Below are positions 1 to 14,874 of a DNA stretch of 64,000 bases, one piece after another (position 1 is the stretch's first letter; every line of letters begins with the position of its first letter). The position numbers and the translations under genes are program-made. The stretch comes from Kondoa malvinella (lineage: Eukaryota > Basidiomycota > Agaricostilbomycetes > Agaricostilbales > Kondoaceae), in NCBI GenBank assembly GCA_039545315.1, contig BCIM01000011.1, forward strand, positions 62,001 to 126,000. The letters are read 5' to 3'. Under the pieces are notes generated by a model that was not told the DNA's origin, made no database searches, and saw only the letters and a program-made list of their open reading frames with translations.

Positions 1-2066
1 CATCACCTACGGCGAACTGCTACGGCAAGTCTGCGCTGCAGCAAACACCTTGACCAACTTGGGCGTCAAGAAAGGCGATGTAAGTGTCTTGTTCTTCAGA
101 GTCACGTCAGCTAACGAGTCTATAGTCGGTCGCTATCTACTTACCTATGGTACCAGAAGCCGCCGTCGCTTTCCTAGCTTGCGCTCGTGTCGGTGCAGTC
201 CACTCTGTCGTCTTTGCTGGTTTCTCGGCCGAATCACTTCGAGACCGTATCATCGACTGCAAAGCCAAAGTAGTCATTACGACGGACGAAGGCAAACGAG
301 GAGGCAAGACTATTGCTACAAAGTCCATCGTCGACGCTGCGGTTGCTGAATGTGGTGATTTGGTCACCAATGTCCTGGTTGTTCAACGTACAGGCAACAA
401 GGTCAACATGAAGGAGGGTAGAGATCTGTGGTGGGGAGAACAACTGGCTTCCGCTAAACCTTACTGTACTCCTACCGCGGTCGGTTCGGAAGATCCACTT
501 TTCATCCTCTACACCTCTGTAAGCTGTCCTTCTCTACTCTGTGTAATTGTACTGATGACAGTACTGTGATCTAGGGAAGTACCGGAAAGCCAAAGGGTGT
601 TGTGCACTCCACAGCTGGTTACCTGCTTGGCGCTGCCTTGACAGTCAAATACGTTTTCGATGTGCATGAAGATGACAGATTCGCTTGCATGGCTGATGGT
701 ACGTATTAATACTCTTCTACAAGCTGTAGTACTTAGGACTTATCATTTGCACAGTCGGCTGGATCACTGGGCACACGTACATTGTCTACGGTCCATTGAT
801 GAACGGCGTCACTACCGTCATCTTCGAGTCTACACCCGTCTACCCTGATGCATCAAGATACTGGAAGGCTGTTGAGCACCACAAGCTTACTCAATTCTAC
901 ACTGCACCCACTGCTATTCGTCTATTGCGCAAGATGGGCGAGAAGCACGTCAAAGGTCATGATCTTAGCTCGTTGCGCACTATCGGATCGGTTGGAGAAC
1001 CGATTGCACCTGATGCTTGGGAATGGTTTGTTCTCTATCGAATGTCTGCTCTTAAGCACCCTGAAAGGATGATTGTACAGGTATCATGAGCATGCAGGCG
1101 GCGGAGAATGTGCTGTAGTCGACACCTACTGGCAAACAGAGACTGGATCCATCATCATCACCCCTCTGCCCGGAGCTACCCAACTCAAACCTGGTTCAGC
1201 TACTCTGCCATTCTTTGGCATCGAGCCCGTCTTGCTAGACCCGACTACCGGCAAAGTCATTGAATCGGAACATTCGGAGGAAGGACATGCTGAGGGTGTT
1301 TTGGCGATCAAGAACCCTTGGCCTTCTATTGCTCGAACCATCTACGGCGACCACTCAAGGTTCATGGACACTTACCTTAAGCCTTGTAAGCATATCCTAT
1401 TGTTGGGTAGACGAGGCTCATACGTTCGTCAGATCCTGGATACTACTTTACCGGTGACGGTGTTGGCGTGGATAAGGACGGCTACCACTGGATCAAGGGC
1501 CGAGTCGACGATGTCATCAACGTGTCTGGTCAGTCTCCCTCCACCTTATCCATGTGTGAGCCAAGCTGAGAAATTTTGGTACAGGTCACCGTCTTTCGAC
1601 TGCTGAGATTGAAGCAGCTCTCATACAACACCCTGGTGTCGCTGAGACTGCTGTTATCGGAGTCAAGTGAGCTCTTTTCTGTTCGTATCCGAGTCGTACT
1701 GATGCGGTTGCAGTGACGAGATGACTGGACAAGCCGTCTTCTCCTTTGTCATTCTGAAACCAGACTTCTCGTACGACAAGGAGGAAGCTCTGCTCAAGGA
1801 ATTGACGCTTCAAGTCCGCAAGAACATTGGACCGTTCGCTGCACCAAAGAGAATCATGCTCCTTTCCGACTTGCCCAAGACGAGAAGTGGAAAGATTTTG
1901 CGTCGTATCCTCAGAAAGATCTCGAGCGGCGAGAGCGATTCGCTGGGAGACTTAAGCACCATGTCTGATCCAAGTAGGTCGAGCCTCTGTCGCTGACTTT
2001 CGATTTGCTAATGTCTCCGCTTTAGCCATAGTGGAAGAGATCAAAAAGGCAGTGGCTGCTAAATAG
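1..2066 (+). CDS. ACS1: Acetyl-CoA synthetase, 3' part (5' end outside window)
   Basis: Cytosolic/nuclear AMP-forming acetate-CoA ligase, making acetyl-CoA from acetate, ATP and CoA. The gene enters the window already inside the coding region. Exons read as <1-79, 126-518, 575-698, 755-1025, 1081-1385, 1433-1528, 1585-1666, 1714-1973 and 2026-2066. Visible signatures are the family N-terminal stretch [11 protein letters not shown], the P-loop core [13 protein letters not shown] rebuilt across the 519-574 intron, [18 protein letters not shown] with [20 protein letters not shown] split by the 1529-1584 intron, and the C-terminal acyl-lysine motif TRSGKILRR with the catalytic Lys (around 1889-1897). 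Stop TAG at 2064-2066. The intron at 1529 uses a GTCAGT donor. ACS1 versus ACS2 naming is a guess; the enzyme identity is firm. Confidence 0.96.
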
Positions 2067-2378
2067 ACCCTTCGTCAAAGCATCTCATCTGTAATTGTAC
2101 CTATAAAGTATGCGAAATGCAAAAGACAAGTACTGTACTCGCACCAAATTTGACTGGCTGGTTTGACGCTCTTGATCCAAATCAACGATTCTTGCCTCAA
2201 TATGACAGCGTAATGCTCTGCAGCCTCGGCCCGCACTGGACTGACCGCTATGTGTCGCGTGGATACCTGTCTGTGCTTCAGCGTCGAAAGAAGGCAGCTT
2301 CCAAAAGTCCGAGCGACTCGTCGTGATGGGACTCTCATTTCCGTTTCTCTTCTCATTCATATACTCTGGCTGTGCTCT

Positions 2379-3441
2379 ATGTATACCCTGTTCGCTCTTT
2401 TCACCTTCTTCGCGGCTGGTCCGCTTCCATCTGTGTTTGCTCACGGCGTCATCACTTCACACAAGATCCGACAATATGGCCCTTCGGTAGCTGAGCGCTG
2501 CGTTTCGAAAGACGGCATTGATCACTGGTGAGTTAGCTGTCAATACTGCTAGAGTGAGCTAATATGAAATAGGTCCCCCGAGATGATCGACCCCATGGTA
2601 AGAGAATACAGTCGTTGAGCTTATCCATCTCTTACAACAACAATGGCAGGCTCCAATCAAGAATACTTACCTAGTCGAGAACTCTTTTGAGCGGCGAGTA
2701 AAGGACCTTGAAGCTTGTCGGGAGTAACCAGATCACTCACTCCCTGCTCTTCTGAGTAGTCCGACAGACGCGTTCCAATGTCGCAGCTACTCATTCGAAG
2801 ACAGCAACAACGCTAGCTACTCGCAGGTCTACAAATTCGGTCCGGGCGATACGATACCGTTCACTTGGGACTTTGGCGCTCCGCATCCCGGTCATGCCAA
2901 TCATTCTATCGTAACTTCGGTCGCTGTTCACTTGAGACCGTAGCTAATCTTCCACTAGGTTGATCTGAAGACCAACAAGATTGTCGGAACACCTCTCAAG
3001 ACCTGGTCCAAATACGGCGCCAGTGCCGATAATCCGCCTGAAGACGAAGTCGCCTGGAGCATTCAGATGCCAGACACATTACAGGAATCTTGCATGCAGC
3101 CCAATAGATGCGTCCTGCAATTTTGTAGGGGTCCAGCCTGTCATTTGTCTCCATTCGCTGACCCAGTATGCATAGATTGGAACGGAAGCCCAGATAGTCT
3201 CGAGCAACACTACGCCAATTGTGTCGACTTTGTCTTTGATCCATCTTTGAAAGCTATCAACAATCGGACAGAATTTCTTACAGCGAAAGAAGCTATGGGC
3301 GATATCAAGCTGCCCGTTGCTCAGGAAACCCCAGCTAAAGATGTGGATACTTCGAAAGCTTCTTCAGCTCGCCCTGCTATCTCGCAAATCGCTAAAGCAA
3401 CTCGTCTACCGCAATGCATTAGTCGACGTAAGCGGTCGTAA
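2379..3441 (+). CDS. Secreted LPMO-like (chitin-binding type-4 / PF03067-like) protein
   Basis: Predicted extracellular protein of 276 residues. Exons 2379-2527, 2573-2597, 2650-2723, 2760-2910, 2959-3124 and 3176-3441 sum to an open frame. A hydrophobic signal peptide of about 20 residues ends in VFA, so the mature chain starts at His (HGVITS), as in copper LPMOs whose N-terminal His forms the histidine brace. Further family-like features are CRSYSFED, FTWDFGAPHPGHANHSIVDL with candidate second-ligand His residues, the YWNG segment created by the 3125-3175 intron, and HYANCVDFVF near the end of the domain. The last 50-60 residues are a basic tail with no recognised domain. The fold assignment rests on remembered family patterns; oxidative activity and substrate are inference. 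Confidence 0.75.
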
Positions 3442-3565
3442 AGTCGAGTGGCTTAGGAACGTGCTGGGCATCGTATCAGGATCAATGTGACAAGAGTTTA
3501 GTGTGCAAATGCAGTGCATTGATGCAACTACGGCTATTTTACAATCATCGATAACATCCTCCTTC

Positions 3566-4717
3566 TCACTCCTCATCTTCCATCACATCTTCATTCGACT
3601 CTTCAGCAGGTGTGTCAACTTGAGCTTCAGTCTCCTCATCGGCCAGCGAATCGGAGAGATCTGCATCTGTCGATTCTTCATCTGCTGATTGAGCTGCTGG
3701 GGTTTCTTCTGATTCGACTGCAGTACTGCTTGATGTAGGAACTGGAGCATCGGCATCCGCGAGCGTCATTGGTGCATAGAGCGTTTCAGTAGTAGCTGGA
3801 CCCATAGGATATCTGAATGAGAATTAGCTATGCGTTGAGTGCACGAGAAGGGAAGGTGCTCACCCATTCTGATCCAGTTGAGCGATAGTAACGACAGTCG
3901 GGACAAGGGTTTCGACTTGAGTAACAGTGCGAGTGATAGCTCCTTCGACGGCAGTAGGTTTCTCGACGAAAGCAAAGTTTGCAGCGGGGAGCTTCTTACT
4001 GTGATTGAGAGGGAACATGAGCACTTTGTGTCAACTCGGTGAAGAGTGCGCTTACGTAGCCTCGGAAGCGACTTGGCCATTTGCCTTTTGACCCTCAATC
4101 AACTGTCTCCTTGCGACTTTGCTATCTTTCGCTTTGAGCATAAACTTTGCATTGTTGAAATTTTGAATGGCCTTGATCAAAGGTTCCAAATTGGGGTTTG
4201 CAGTAGCTGTTGCCCAGAAGCCGGTAGTAGGTGAAGGAGGTAGGTTGGCAGCGTAGATAGAAGGGGCATCTTCCATTTGGCGTTTGACCATTGTTGGAAC
4301 ACTACCGTTACGGCGAGGAGTAGGAGCTTGTCTCTTTGCTTTAGGTTGAACAGGTTTGTATTCGACAATGCTGCGCTTGGCTTTAGGCTGAACAGGCTTG
4401 AATGCAATAGTATCGCGCTTGACTTTAGGTTGGACAGGCTGGAAAGCGACAGTGTTGCGTTTAGCGAGCTTTGGGTTGACTGGCTGAAGCGGGTTGATGC
4501 TACGCTTGGCGAATTTTGGGTTGACTGGTTGAGCATCAACTGCTCGTGTGTCGAACCAGCTGTCCATTGCTGGAACAGGCGCATTACGTGCGACTGTAGT
4601 GCGACGAGTGTTGGAACGAGCTTTGATCCCGAACCGGCGGGTAGGCAAAGCTTCGACTGATTGATGAAGCATGACCAGCATGGCACCGAAGCAGATGAGG
4701 TAGTTGAAGCGAGCCAT
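3566..4717 (-). CDS. Secreted Kex2-processed repeat precursor (KEP-type)
   Basis: Protein of 347 residues from exons 4717-4056, 3998-3864 and 3812-3566. A signal peptide covers about residues 1-23 (MARFNYLICF...VEA). Residues 59-129 hold five tandem units of 12-15 residues, each ending in Lys-Arg and sharing the core PV(N/Q)PK: AVDAQPVNPKFAKR, SINPLQPVNPKLAKR, NTVAFQPVQPKVKR, DTIAFKPVQPKAKR and SIVEYKPVQPKAKR. A diverged sixth segment ends in KR at 145-146. The C-terminal half has no repeats and ends in a long acidic Ser/Glu/Asp-rich tail. In fungi this architecture is typical of precursors cleaved by the Golgi protease Kex2 into several peptides. The peptide function is unknown; pheromone, repellent-like surface peptide or effector are options. 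A longer reading frame exists upstream, but only this Met gives a clean signal peptide. Confidence 0.85.
4331..4543 (-). repeat. Tandem coding repeat, about 42-45 nt period, five copies
   Basis: Five in-frame copies in the secreted precursor at 3566-4717, each encoding a 14-15 residue unit ending in Lys-Arg. The core words PVQPKAKR and PVNPK recur, while the first four to five residues of each unit vary. Confidence 0.85.
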
Positions 4718-5351
4718 TAGTTCTTTGTGTTTTATGTGGTATTGGTATTGGATGCTGGGTTTTGTGTGTAACGTAAGGGTGATTTGAAAGGCTCGAAAGT
4801 ACCAGACTTTTCGGCTACAAGAAACAAATGAAAGTGAACTAGGTTGAAGAGAAAGAAGAAGAGGAGCAGAGTCAGGCTTTATATATGAGAGAGAGAGATG
4901 ACAGCCTTCTCTGTTGAAATTTGGTCCAAGCCATCTCGCGAGGTTGAGATGGCTTGACTTTGTAAGAACAAGTAAAGTCGAGTATGAGCACGCAAAGAGG
5001 ACAAGCAGGAGGCAGCAGAGGCTCCTATATAGGCACAGAGATGATACATAGTAGCAGCAGTGCTCGAGAGCCATTGAAGAGACTTGACAAGTTGATTTGA
5101 GCGATTTGAGACATGCACGCCATTTCTCTGTAGATTTGTTTGAATGGCTTGTGCGCGAGCAATCAGCGTATTTGTGCTGCGTTCGAGCATGATACGTCGT
5201 CCTTCACCAGTTGTCAAGGGTCCATCGGTGCATGAAGCCAAGACGCATTCCGAAGAGCAAGCTACGTCAATTCGAAAAGTTGGCTATCTACACAGTGTCC
5301 AGAGAGCTTTATCCTGCTCTTCCCTTTTCCGACCAAACTCTAATTATCCAC
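4718..5351. promoter_or_regulatory. Promoter region of the Kex2-repeat gene
   Basis: Non-coding stretch between the start of the repeat-precursor gene (-) and the stop of 6-phosphogluconolactonase (-). It holds a TATA-like TATATAAAG on the minus strand at 4885-4877, about 160 bp upstream of the ATG, and a GA-rich run next to it. A perfect 10-bp inverted repeat (AAGCCATCTC, 8-nt spacer, GAGATGGCTT) lies at 4929-4956. No supported gene. Confidence 0.5.
4929..4956. repeat. Perfect 10-bp inverted repeat in the promoter
   Basis: AAGCCATCTC and its exact reverse complement GAGATGGCTT are separated by GCGAGGTT, about 212 bp upstream of the repeat-precursor ATG. It could be a dimeric regulator site or a hairpin. 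Its function is inference only. Confidence 0.5.
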
Positions 5352-6442
5352 TCACAACTTGATCGCATCACCCTTCGTGTCGGCCTTGGGATCAAACGTG
5401 CTCTTCTTGTACTTGAGGTGACCAGACGCGGCTTTATCAGAGAACCAAAAGACTCTTCCAGGGTTGACGGGTGTGACACGAGCGCAAGGTAGATTGGCGC
5501 CTTCTCCGCGTCTGTCGTCGAATACTTTCGAGAGAAGTTCTTTTTTGCTTTCGCCTGCAACGACAAAGACTGCTCGGTGGGCATGGTTGAGGACAGGGAA
5601 GGTAAGTGTCTGTGAGATGGTTAGTGGGTTGTCTATCTTTGGGTGGGTAGGAACGCACTATTCTCGTTGGTGGAGGTTTTGGCGAGTCATCTAGGTGCGC
5701 TACCCATCTGAGGTCTTCTTTAAGGAGAGGGTGACCAGGGAAGAGCGAGCAAGTGTGGCCTAAGGGAAAGATCAATGACTGTTTCCAAGGCGCTGAGTGA
5801 AAATGACAAACCGTCCGGACCCATGCCCAAGAGCAACAAGTCGAATTTAGGGAAAGCGACGGCGTTCTTGCCCACAAAGCTAGACATGAGCTTTTGTTCA
5901 TAATCTTCCGCTGCTGCTTCTGGGTCGTTGAGCAATTCCGGGTTGATGGTGTGCACTTTATCAGCTGGTATCGAGACTTTGTCCAACAAGAATTCTTTGA
6001 CGAGTCGGTAATTCGAGTCTTCATGGTCCAAAGGCACAACTCGTTCATCCGCAAAGAAGACCTCCCTGTCGTCACCAAAAGTGTTGGAACATGTTTCTTT
6101 GCTCGACGCTTGCATAATGTGACTGACCATTTCTCCCATTTCATACCCTCGCGTCCTGTCAAATGCTGTCCTAGCAATTTGGGCAAACTGCCTCCAGAAA
6201 CGGCAACTTTGAATGAATCTCGCTTTTCGAGTACTTCATCTTGGGCTTTCACTACAAATTGTGCCAAAGCTTCTGACAGAGCATCGCTGGTGTCCAGAGA
6301 GTACAAAATAGGGTCAGGGATGGAATGTCTAAAGTACAGAGCATGACAAAGATAAGAGACCAGAGCATTTTGCAGCCAAAGAGAACACGCACAAGCCTGA
6401 TATTGAGCGGCCTGAGTTGGCTTGGGTATTCGCTTCAGTCAT
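5352..6442 (-). CDS. 6-phosphogluconolactonase
   Basis: Hydrolyses 6-phosphogluconolactone to 6-phosphogluconate in the oxidative pentose phosphate pathway (cytosol). Exons 6442-6393, 6328-6128, 6065-5812, 5759-5659 and 5609-5352 give 287 residues, normal for the family. Signatures: [14 protein letters not shown] near the N-terminus, [41 protein letters not shown] (the GPDGHT motif is rebuilt across the 5811-5760 intron) and the C-terminal [12 protein letters not shown]. The first exon adds 17 residues ([17 protein letters not shown]) before the conserved start; the phase fits only with the GTGCGT donor at 6392. The second intron uses a GTCAGT donor at 6127. Confidence 0.95.
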
Positions 6443-10128
<3,686 letters not shown>

Positions 10129-10409
10129 TCATGGGTCGGATATGCGAGCACCTTGTATAATTTCTAGAGTCAGGATACGTTAAGGGTTCCTTTGAGTTCT
10201 TTTGCAAAGAGGTTCTTTCATTTGGGTCACTTCTTGTGTCTGATTTCTTTCATTTGGTTTGCTCGTCGTGTCAGACTCAAAAAAAAAGTATTCACTAATG
10301 CTGTCGTTTCACGTCATGTAGGTATATAACAGATGCAGGTATCCAAATCTTCTGCTCCAGCTATCAAGCAAGTGTTTCACCATGTGAACTGTCATGTACT
10401 TAAGACAAT
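10129..10409. other. Convergent 3' region, PAB1 / ferric reductase
   Basis: Short gap holding the 3' untranslated parts of two converging genes, with T-rich stretches and an A9 run near 10280. No gene seen. Confidence 0.4.
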
Positions 10410-12672
10410 TCAAAAGCATGCAAGCGAGAGGCTCACCTCTTCGGTCTGCAAGAACACTTCGTGAGGGCCTGCTCTGTCAAGTGCAACGTTCTTTTGAAGG
10501 TCTGCGACAGTGTTTCTGACGTCGTAGACCATTCCTTCAGGCCCGCACACTGAAATAGCAGTAGAAGCATCCCTGACACACTCTACAAGAAAAACGTACC
10601 TGCAACACCCAATGACTGTGAATCCAGACCGAGCGCGAGCTGATGAATAGCATGCGGTAGTACAGCACGTTCGAACAGGATCTGCTTCTGAGCAGTGCTT
10701 TGGCCACTTTTGACCGATTCAATGTCATCGTCGGACTTCTCCTTCACTGTCTTTGCCGGTGACATAGATAGGGCTGGGGAGCTGACATTAGAAGCAGCTC
10801 CAGAGACATGAATAGTGAGCGCAAGGTGTTCTGAGCAGCTTTCGACATGAGTTTGTCTAGGGTGCCTTCGAGCCATTTAATCGCGTCTGCAGTCCAGCTC
10901 AGCAGAGAATGACGATGGCCCGATGAATATACCTTCGTCTCGAACCGACCAAATCAAATGAACAATCATCCACGGCATCTGTGGAGCTTCATCCATACGA
11001 CGAACGAGATCTTGCAGGATAGGCAAGCAAAAAGAGATTCCTGCACCTCCAGCAACAAGCAGAACTTGATCGTACATTCCGAGGTTGGCTGGCCGTCCAT
11101 AAGGTCCATCGATCAAGACCGAGGTGCTTCTTTCCGGTTGAGGTCCGCCGCCGCAAAACTTCATGAGGCGTTGAGTCATGCCTGCTTGTTGTCGAATGTA
11201 GACGACCATTTCCTGATGATCTGTACTTCTTGGGTTGGCACGGCTAGCGATAGTGAAAGGGTGTCTGCGAGGCAAGTCAGCGCCTGTTCAGTTATGATGG
11301 TCTTGGGCGTACGATTGGAAAGGTTGGACATGAATGAAGTTCAAGTAATAGTGCTGGCCAGGTAGCCACATCTCTTGGGGGTTGCATCGAATGGTGAGCT
11401 TGATCATTCGCGATGGAAGGATCTCATAAGTAGCTTCGGGAATCCCGCTGGCATTGAGGTAGAACATCCATGCGAAGCGTGCCAATGTAGAGCCGGCAAA
11501 GATGGCGGTCGTAGCCCAGAGCTATACAGAAAGCTTCAACCTAAGCGTGCCACAGTACCAGAGTGCAAGCATACGTAGTCCCAGCTACCAAGTAACTTAT
11601 TGCTACAGCTGCCGTAGCATTGACGAGGAAGTGGTACCCACCAGTGAACGAAGAAGAAGGCAGTGAAGAGAATAGCAGAGATGACATGCAGCCATTTGAA
11701 CAGTTCGTAACATTTGCGTCTAAAGATTGGCAGCGAAGCCCGGCAGAGCCAAGCGAGAATGACCAATAGAGCAGTGCCTGATGCTATATCAGACACGTGT
11801 CGGTTTGCAGGAAAGGAAGACCATACCTGACCAATAGTAGACCTTGTGCGCGATATGCCAACTCCATTCCAATTGCGTCAAACCATCGACATTGTCAAAG
11901 GTCTCGTCACTAGGCTTGATCTCCCTCATGCCTATGCAAGCATAGCAAGGTAAGCCGTATGCAGCGAAGGGGAGATTGCGCGCTTAACCAGAATGACGAA
12001 AGGAAAGGTATGCACAAGAGAAAGGAAGAGGAACAAATGGCTCATCCATTGATGATATACTGATACAGGTTTGAGCGCGGCTCTCAAAGCTAAACACATG
12101 ACTCACCTTGCAGCTTTTCATAGCTGACACCCGTGATGAAGCTGACGATGTTCCATTTGGCACCAAAGGCGATGATGAAGGGGAAGCAAGCAAGTGCCAT
12201 CATTCCGGATCTCATGGCTAACGGAGGAGAGCCGACTCCCCATCGGCTGCGGTAGTATGGACGCATTCCCCATGTCCATGCTGAATACTATATCAGATAG
12301 ATATCGTTTATAGCTCGCATTGCCTACTGAATTGAAAGATAAAGAAAATGACCATCAAGAACAGCATACCCGAAGTCGGTAGATGCCAACCAAGTACTTT
12401 GAGCTGGTGTGAGGAGAAGTAGCGACCAAAAGCAGTAACACGCTTGTGAACGCGCGAGTTGCCGAGAGCATTGGAGAAACGAGAGTTTTCACGCAGATGT
12501 TGAATCAGGCGAAAGATAACAGCGATGAGCATGACGATGCCTAGCCAGCCAGCTGTGCCATGTGCATATTTTGGTGTCTCTTCGTACTGTCAAACATGTG
12601 AACAAGTGATACTTCGGCTTAGGATTTGCTTACGGGATCAATGAGCGTTTCTGCCATTTCCGAGTCTGACAT
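10410..12672 (-). CDS. Ferric-chelate reductase (FRE/NOX family), with an apparent frame break
   Basis: Plasma-membrane flavocytochrome b that passes electrons from NADPH via FAD and two hemes to extracellular Fe(III) or Cu(II). Exon 1 is 12672-12634, exon 2 is 12586-12328 and exon 3 is 12280-12107, followed by further short exons. Visible parts: N-terminal membrane segments, the heme-His helices HQWMSHLFLFLSLVHTFPFV and FKWLHVISAILFTAFFFVHW, the FAD motif HPFTIAS, the NADPH motifs VLLVAGGAGISFCLP and VCGPEGM, and W(S)VRDE. Two uncertainties remain. The 3' splice site after LVHTFPFVIL (around 11930-11985) is ambiguous. Between DKLMSKAAQNT and ALTIHVSG (about 10825) the frame shifts by one base unless a 65-nt intron with a poor GTCGAA donor is used. 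The exact C-terminus near 10410 is also uncertain. Confidence 0.85.
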
Positions 12673-13430
12673 TGCCGTCTGACTGTGTCTAGGGAAGATG
12701 GTCGCCATGATGATCAGAGAGACGTTCGCAGAGCGGAACAAGCATCAAGAAGCTCCATGACAGATATTTCGAACTTTGAGGCAATTTGAGGCTAATCATA
12801 GCAGAAAAGCCGCATAGTCTGGGCGTCTTGAGTACATCGCATGCTCTTGGCTTGCACCTTTGCGACCAAACGTGAGAGCGGGAATAGTCATAGCAATAAG
12901 GGAATCTCGTGGAAGACGGAATTTGGCGTATGTGGCAGCAGAGCCTCTCCCACAACACTTCGCCTCTTGTGCGCTGCCAGAGATACAGAGCGCCAATATA
13001 CGCAGAAGAGAGCTTCAACGCGTTCGTAGTCATGCAGGCAAGAGAGTCGCAAACCATAGACTGTTTTTCGCGAGCAACGACGTTTAGCAGATATTTGAGA
13101 GCAAAGCCGATTTGCGCAGGCAGAGAGAGTATGCTGCGCTTCAATGGACTCTTCAGAACTTCTTTCTGTCAAAGCTTCACGTCGTCTTCTGATGTCGAGT
13201 ATGGAAATTGGTGTCATCCTTTGTATCGCCTCTTCTCTCCGAGCTTGTGCGCCGTCTCCGTCGTGTCCATTTGCTGCTATGTTGTGCTGGTGCTGGGCGG
13301 CCGAACCATTCTGTTGCGGTCCGCGCAATGCAGACTCCGCGGATTCTCCGCAGTTGGCTCCGCATGCTCTTTACTGCTCTCTCTCCCTTCTGCTCTCTTC
13401 GTTTTACAACACACATTATACTTACACAAG
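12673..13430. other. Divergent intergenic region, ferric reductase / bicupin
   Basis: About 760 bp between two divergent starts. Several overlapping open frames exist (for example 12909-13568), but none shows protein-like features and the longest overlaps the start of the downstream gene. The 60 bp before 13431 is C/T-rich, like a fungal core promoter. Confidence 0.35.
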
Positions 13431-14810
13431 ATGGCAGACGCAATCCGAAAAGCAGTCAACGGCAATAGCCATGTACACAAAGTCACTCACGGAGAAGGAG
13501 AGCTGTGGACCATTCCTGGTACAAACAGCTCTATAGGTGAGCTTCTATGCACGCGAAATGTCTTATAGCTAATCCGTGTGCAGAATTCCTTGTCAGCAAA
13601 GAGCAAGCACCCTTTGCTGTTATACATTCGAGGTCTATGCCGGACGCGCCTGTGCCTCCTCACTTTCACAAGATGGCTATTGATACCTGGTTGGTGCTTC
13701 AAGGCAAGCTGAACGTATGGTTCGGCGATGAAGGAGTGCGTTTTCTTGACTGAAACTCGAGGTATAAGCTGATTTGCACTACAGAGAGTATTGTCAGCGG
13801 GCGACTTTGCATATGTGCCGCCAGGCGTAGTACATGTGAGCGTACCACTTTGTCAATTATAGGCCGAATCTCACATATCCTCGCAGTCGTATCAAGTCCT
13901 TGAACCGCATACCGAATTCATGGGCGTCATCCACCCTAGCGAATGGGTCGACTTCTTCAGAGCTATCGGCGAGAAATACACAGGCGCTTCTCCCTTCCCG
14001 TCTACAGACGACCGACAGTTTCCAGTCCAGAAGTTCATCAAGGCTATCCAAGATGGGCATGATGTAGTGTAAGCTATCATCTGTCATATGGAGTGATTGC
14101 TGAGGTCTATCCAGACCTCTGCGCGATCACAAGCTTGGCGAAGCGCAAGCCGTTTGGTCAGATTCGGGACTCCAAGAAGCGGGCAAAGCGTATGCTTTAA
14201 AGGTCATTCTCTGTCTTGCGCATTGCATACATTGCTGATCTGTTTACCAGGCACATCGTGGACCTCGATATCAACTAGGAGGCCTCACCTGCTCCCCTCT
14301 ATGCACGAACAAGACAACGAATGGCAAGTTCAGCATGTCCTATATCGAAGGTTCTTCGAGCATCCCTCACCCGTCTGAGCTGGCCACTATCAAATTCAAC
14401 AAGGCCTGTGTCTCGATCACTGTTCTGGCTGGTAAATGGGAAACTGTCATCGAAGGAGACACAAGTGTCTTGTCTACTGGCGAATCTGTCTTTGTTCCTG
14501 CTGGTCAGGCATACAGCCTCAAAGCAGTCACAAGATTCGCAAGGTAAGTCCCTAACTGTTGACCCACTACTGATCGCGCTGACGAGGTGATAGACTGCTT
14601 GCAGTAGCCGGAGAAGGATGCGGTCCAGAAATCTTGTTTGAAGCAGCTGGTCAAAGGATAGAAGGCATCGTTGGGTCAGTCTCGAGCGATGTGACAGACG
14701 AAGTGAAGAATAGGATGCTGGATGCGGCAAAGAGCAATGACATCGAGGTCGATGGTCTATCGGAGACCTCAGGCATTGCATCAGGGCTCAACGGGACTCA
14801 TATCGCATAG
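13431..14810 (+). CDS. Quercetin 2,3-dioxygenase-type bicupin
   Basis: Predicted metal-dependent bicupin that would cleave flavonols such as quercetin, releasing CO. Exons 13431-13536, 13584-13735, 13785-13835, 13887-14068, 14115-14202, 14251-14543 and 14594-14810 give 362 residues. The N-terminal cupin has PPHFHKMAIDTWLVLQGKL (His-x-His-x4-Asp) and GDFAYVPPGVVHSYQV supplying the third His. The linker LRDHKLGEAQ and the second cupin (FSMSYIEGS, LAGKWETVIEGDT, GESVFVPAGQAYSLKA) match fungal quercetinases. In well-known quercetinases the position after His-x-His-x4 is Glu; here it is Asp. There is no clear signal peptide, unlike secreted Aspergillus quercetinase, so it may be intracellular. Confidence 0.82.
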
Positions 14811-14874
14811 TCGAGTGCAACATGTACATTTTGGATTGAATGAGATGATACACCCGACGCTTCTGCTCCTACAT

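Noticed and set aside
4718..5074. Longer N-terminus for the Kex2-repeat protein starting near 5074
   Set aside because: The extension would bury the signal peptide, and a TATA-like element lies inside it.
12909..13568. 219-codon plus-strand open frame in the ferric reductase/bicupin intergenic region
   Set aside because: It overlaps several other open frames, has no protein-like features, and runs into the well-supported bicupin start at 13431.
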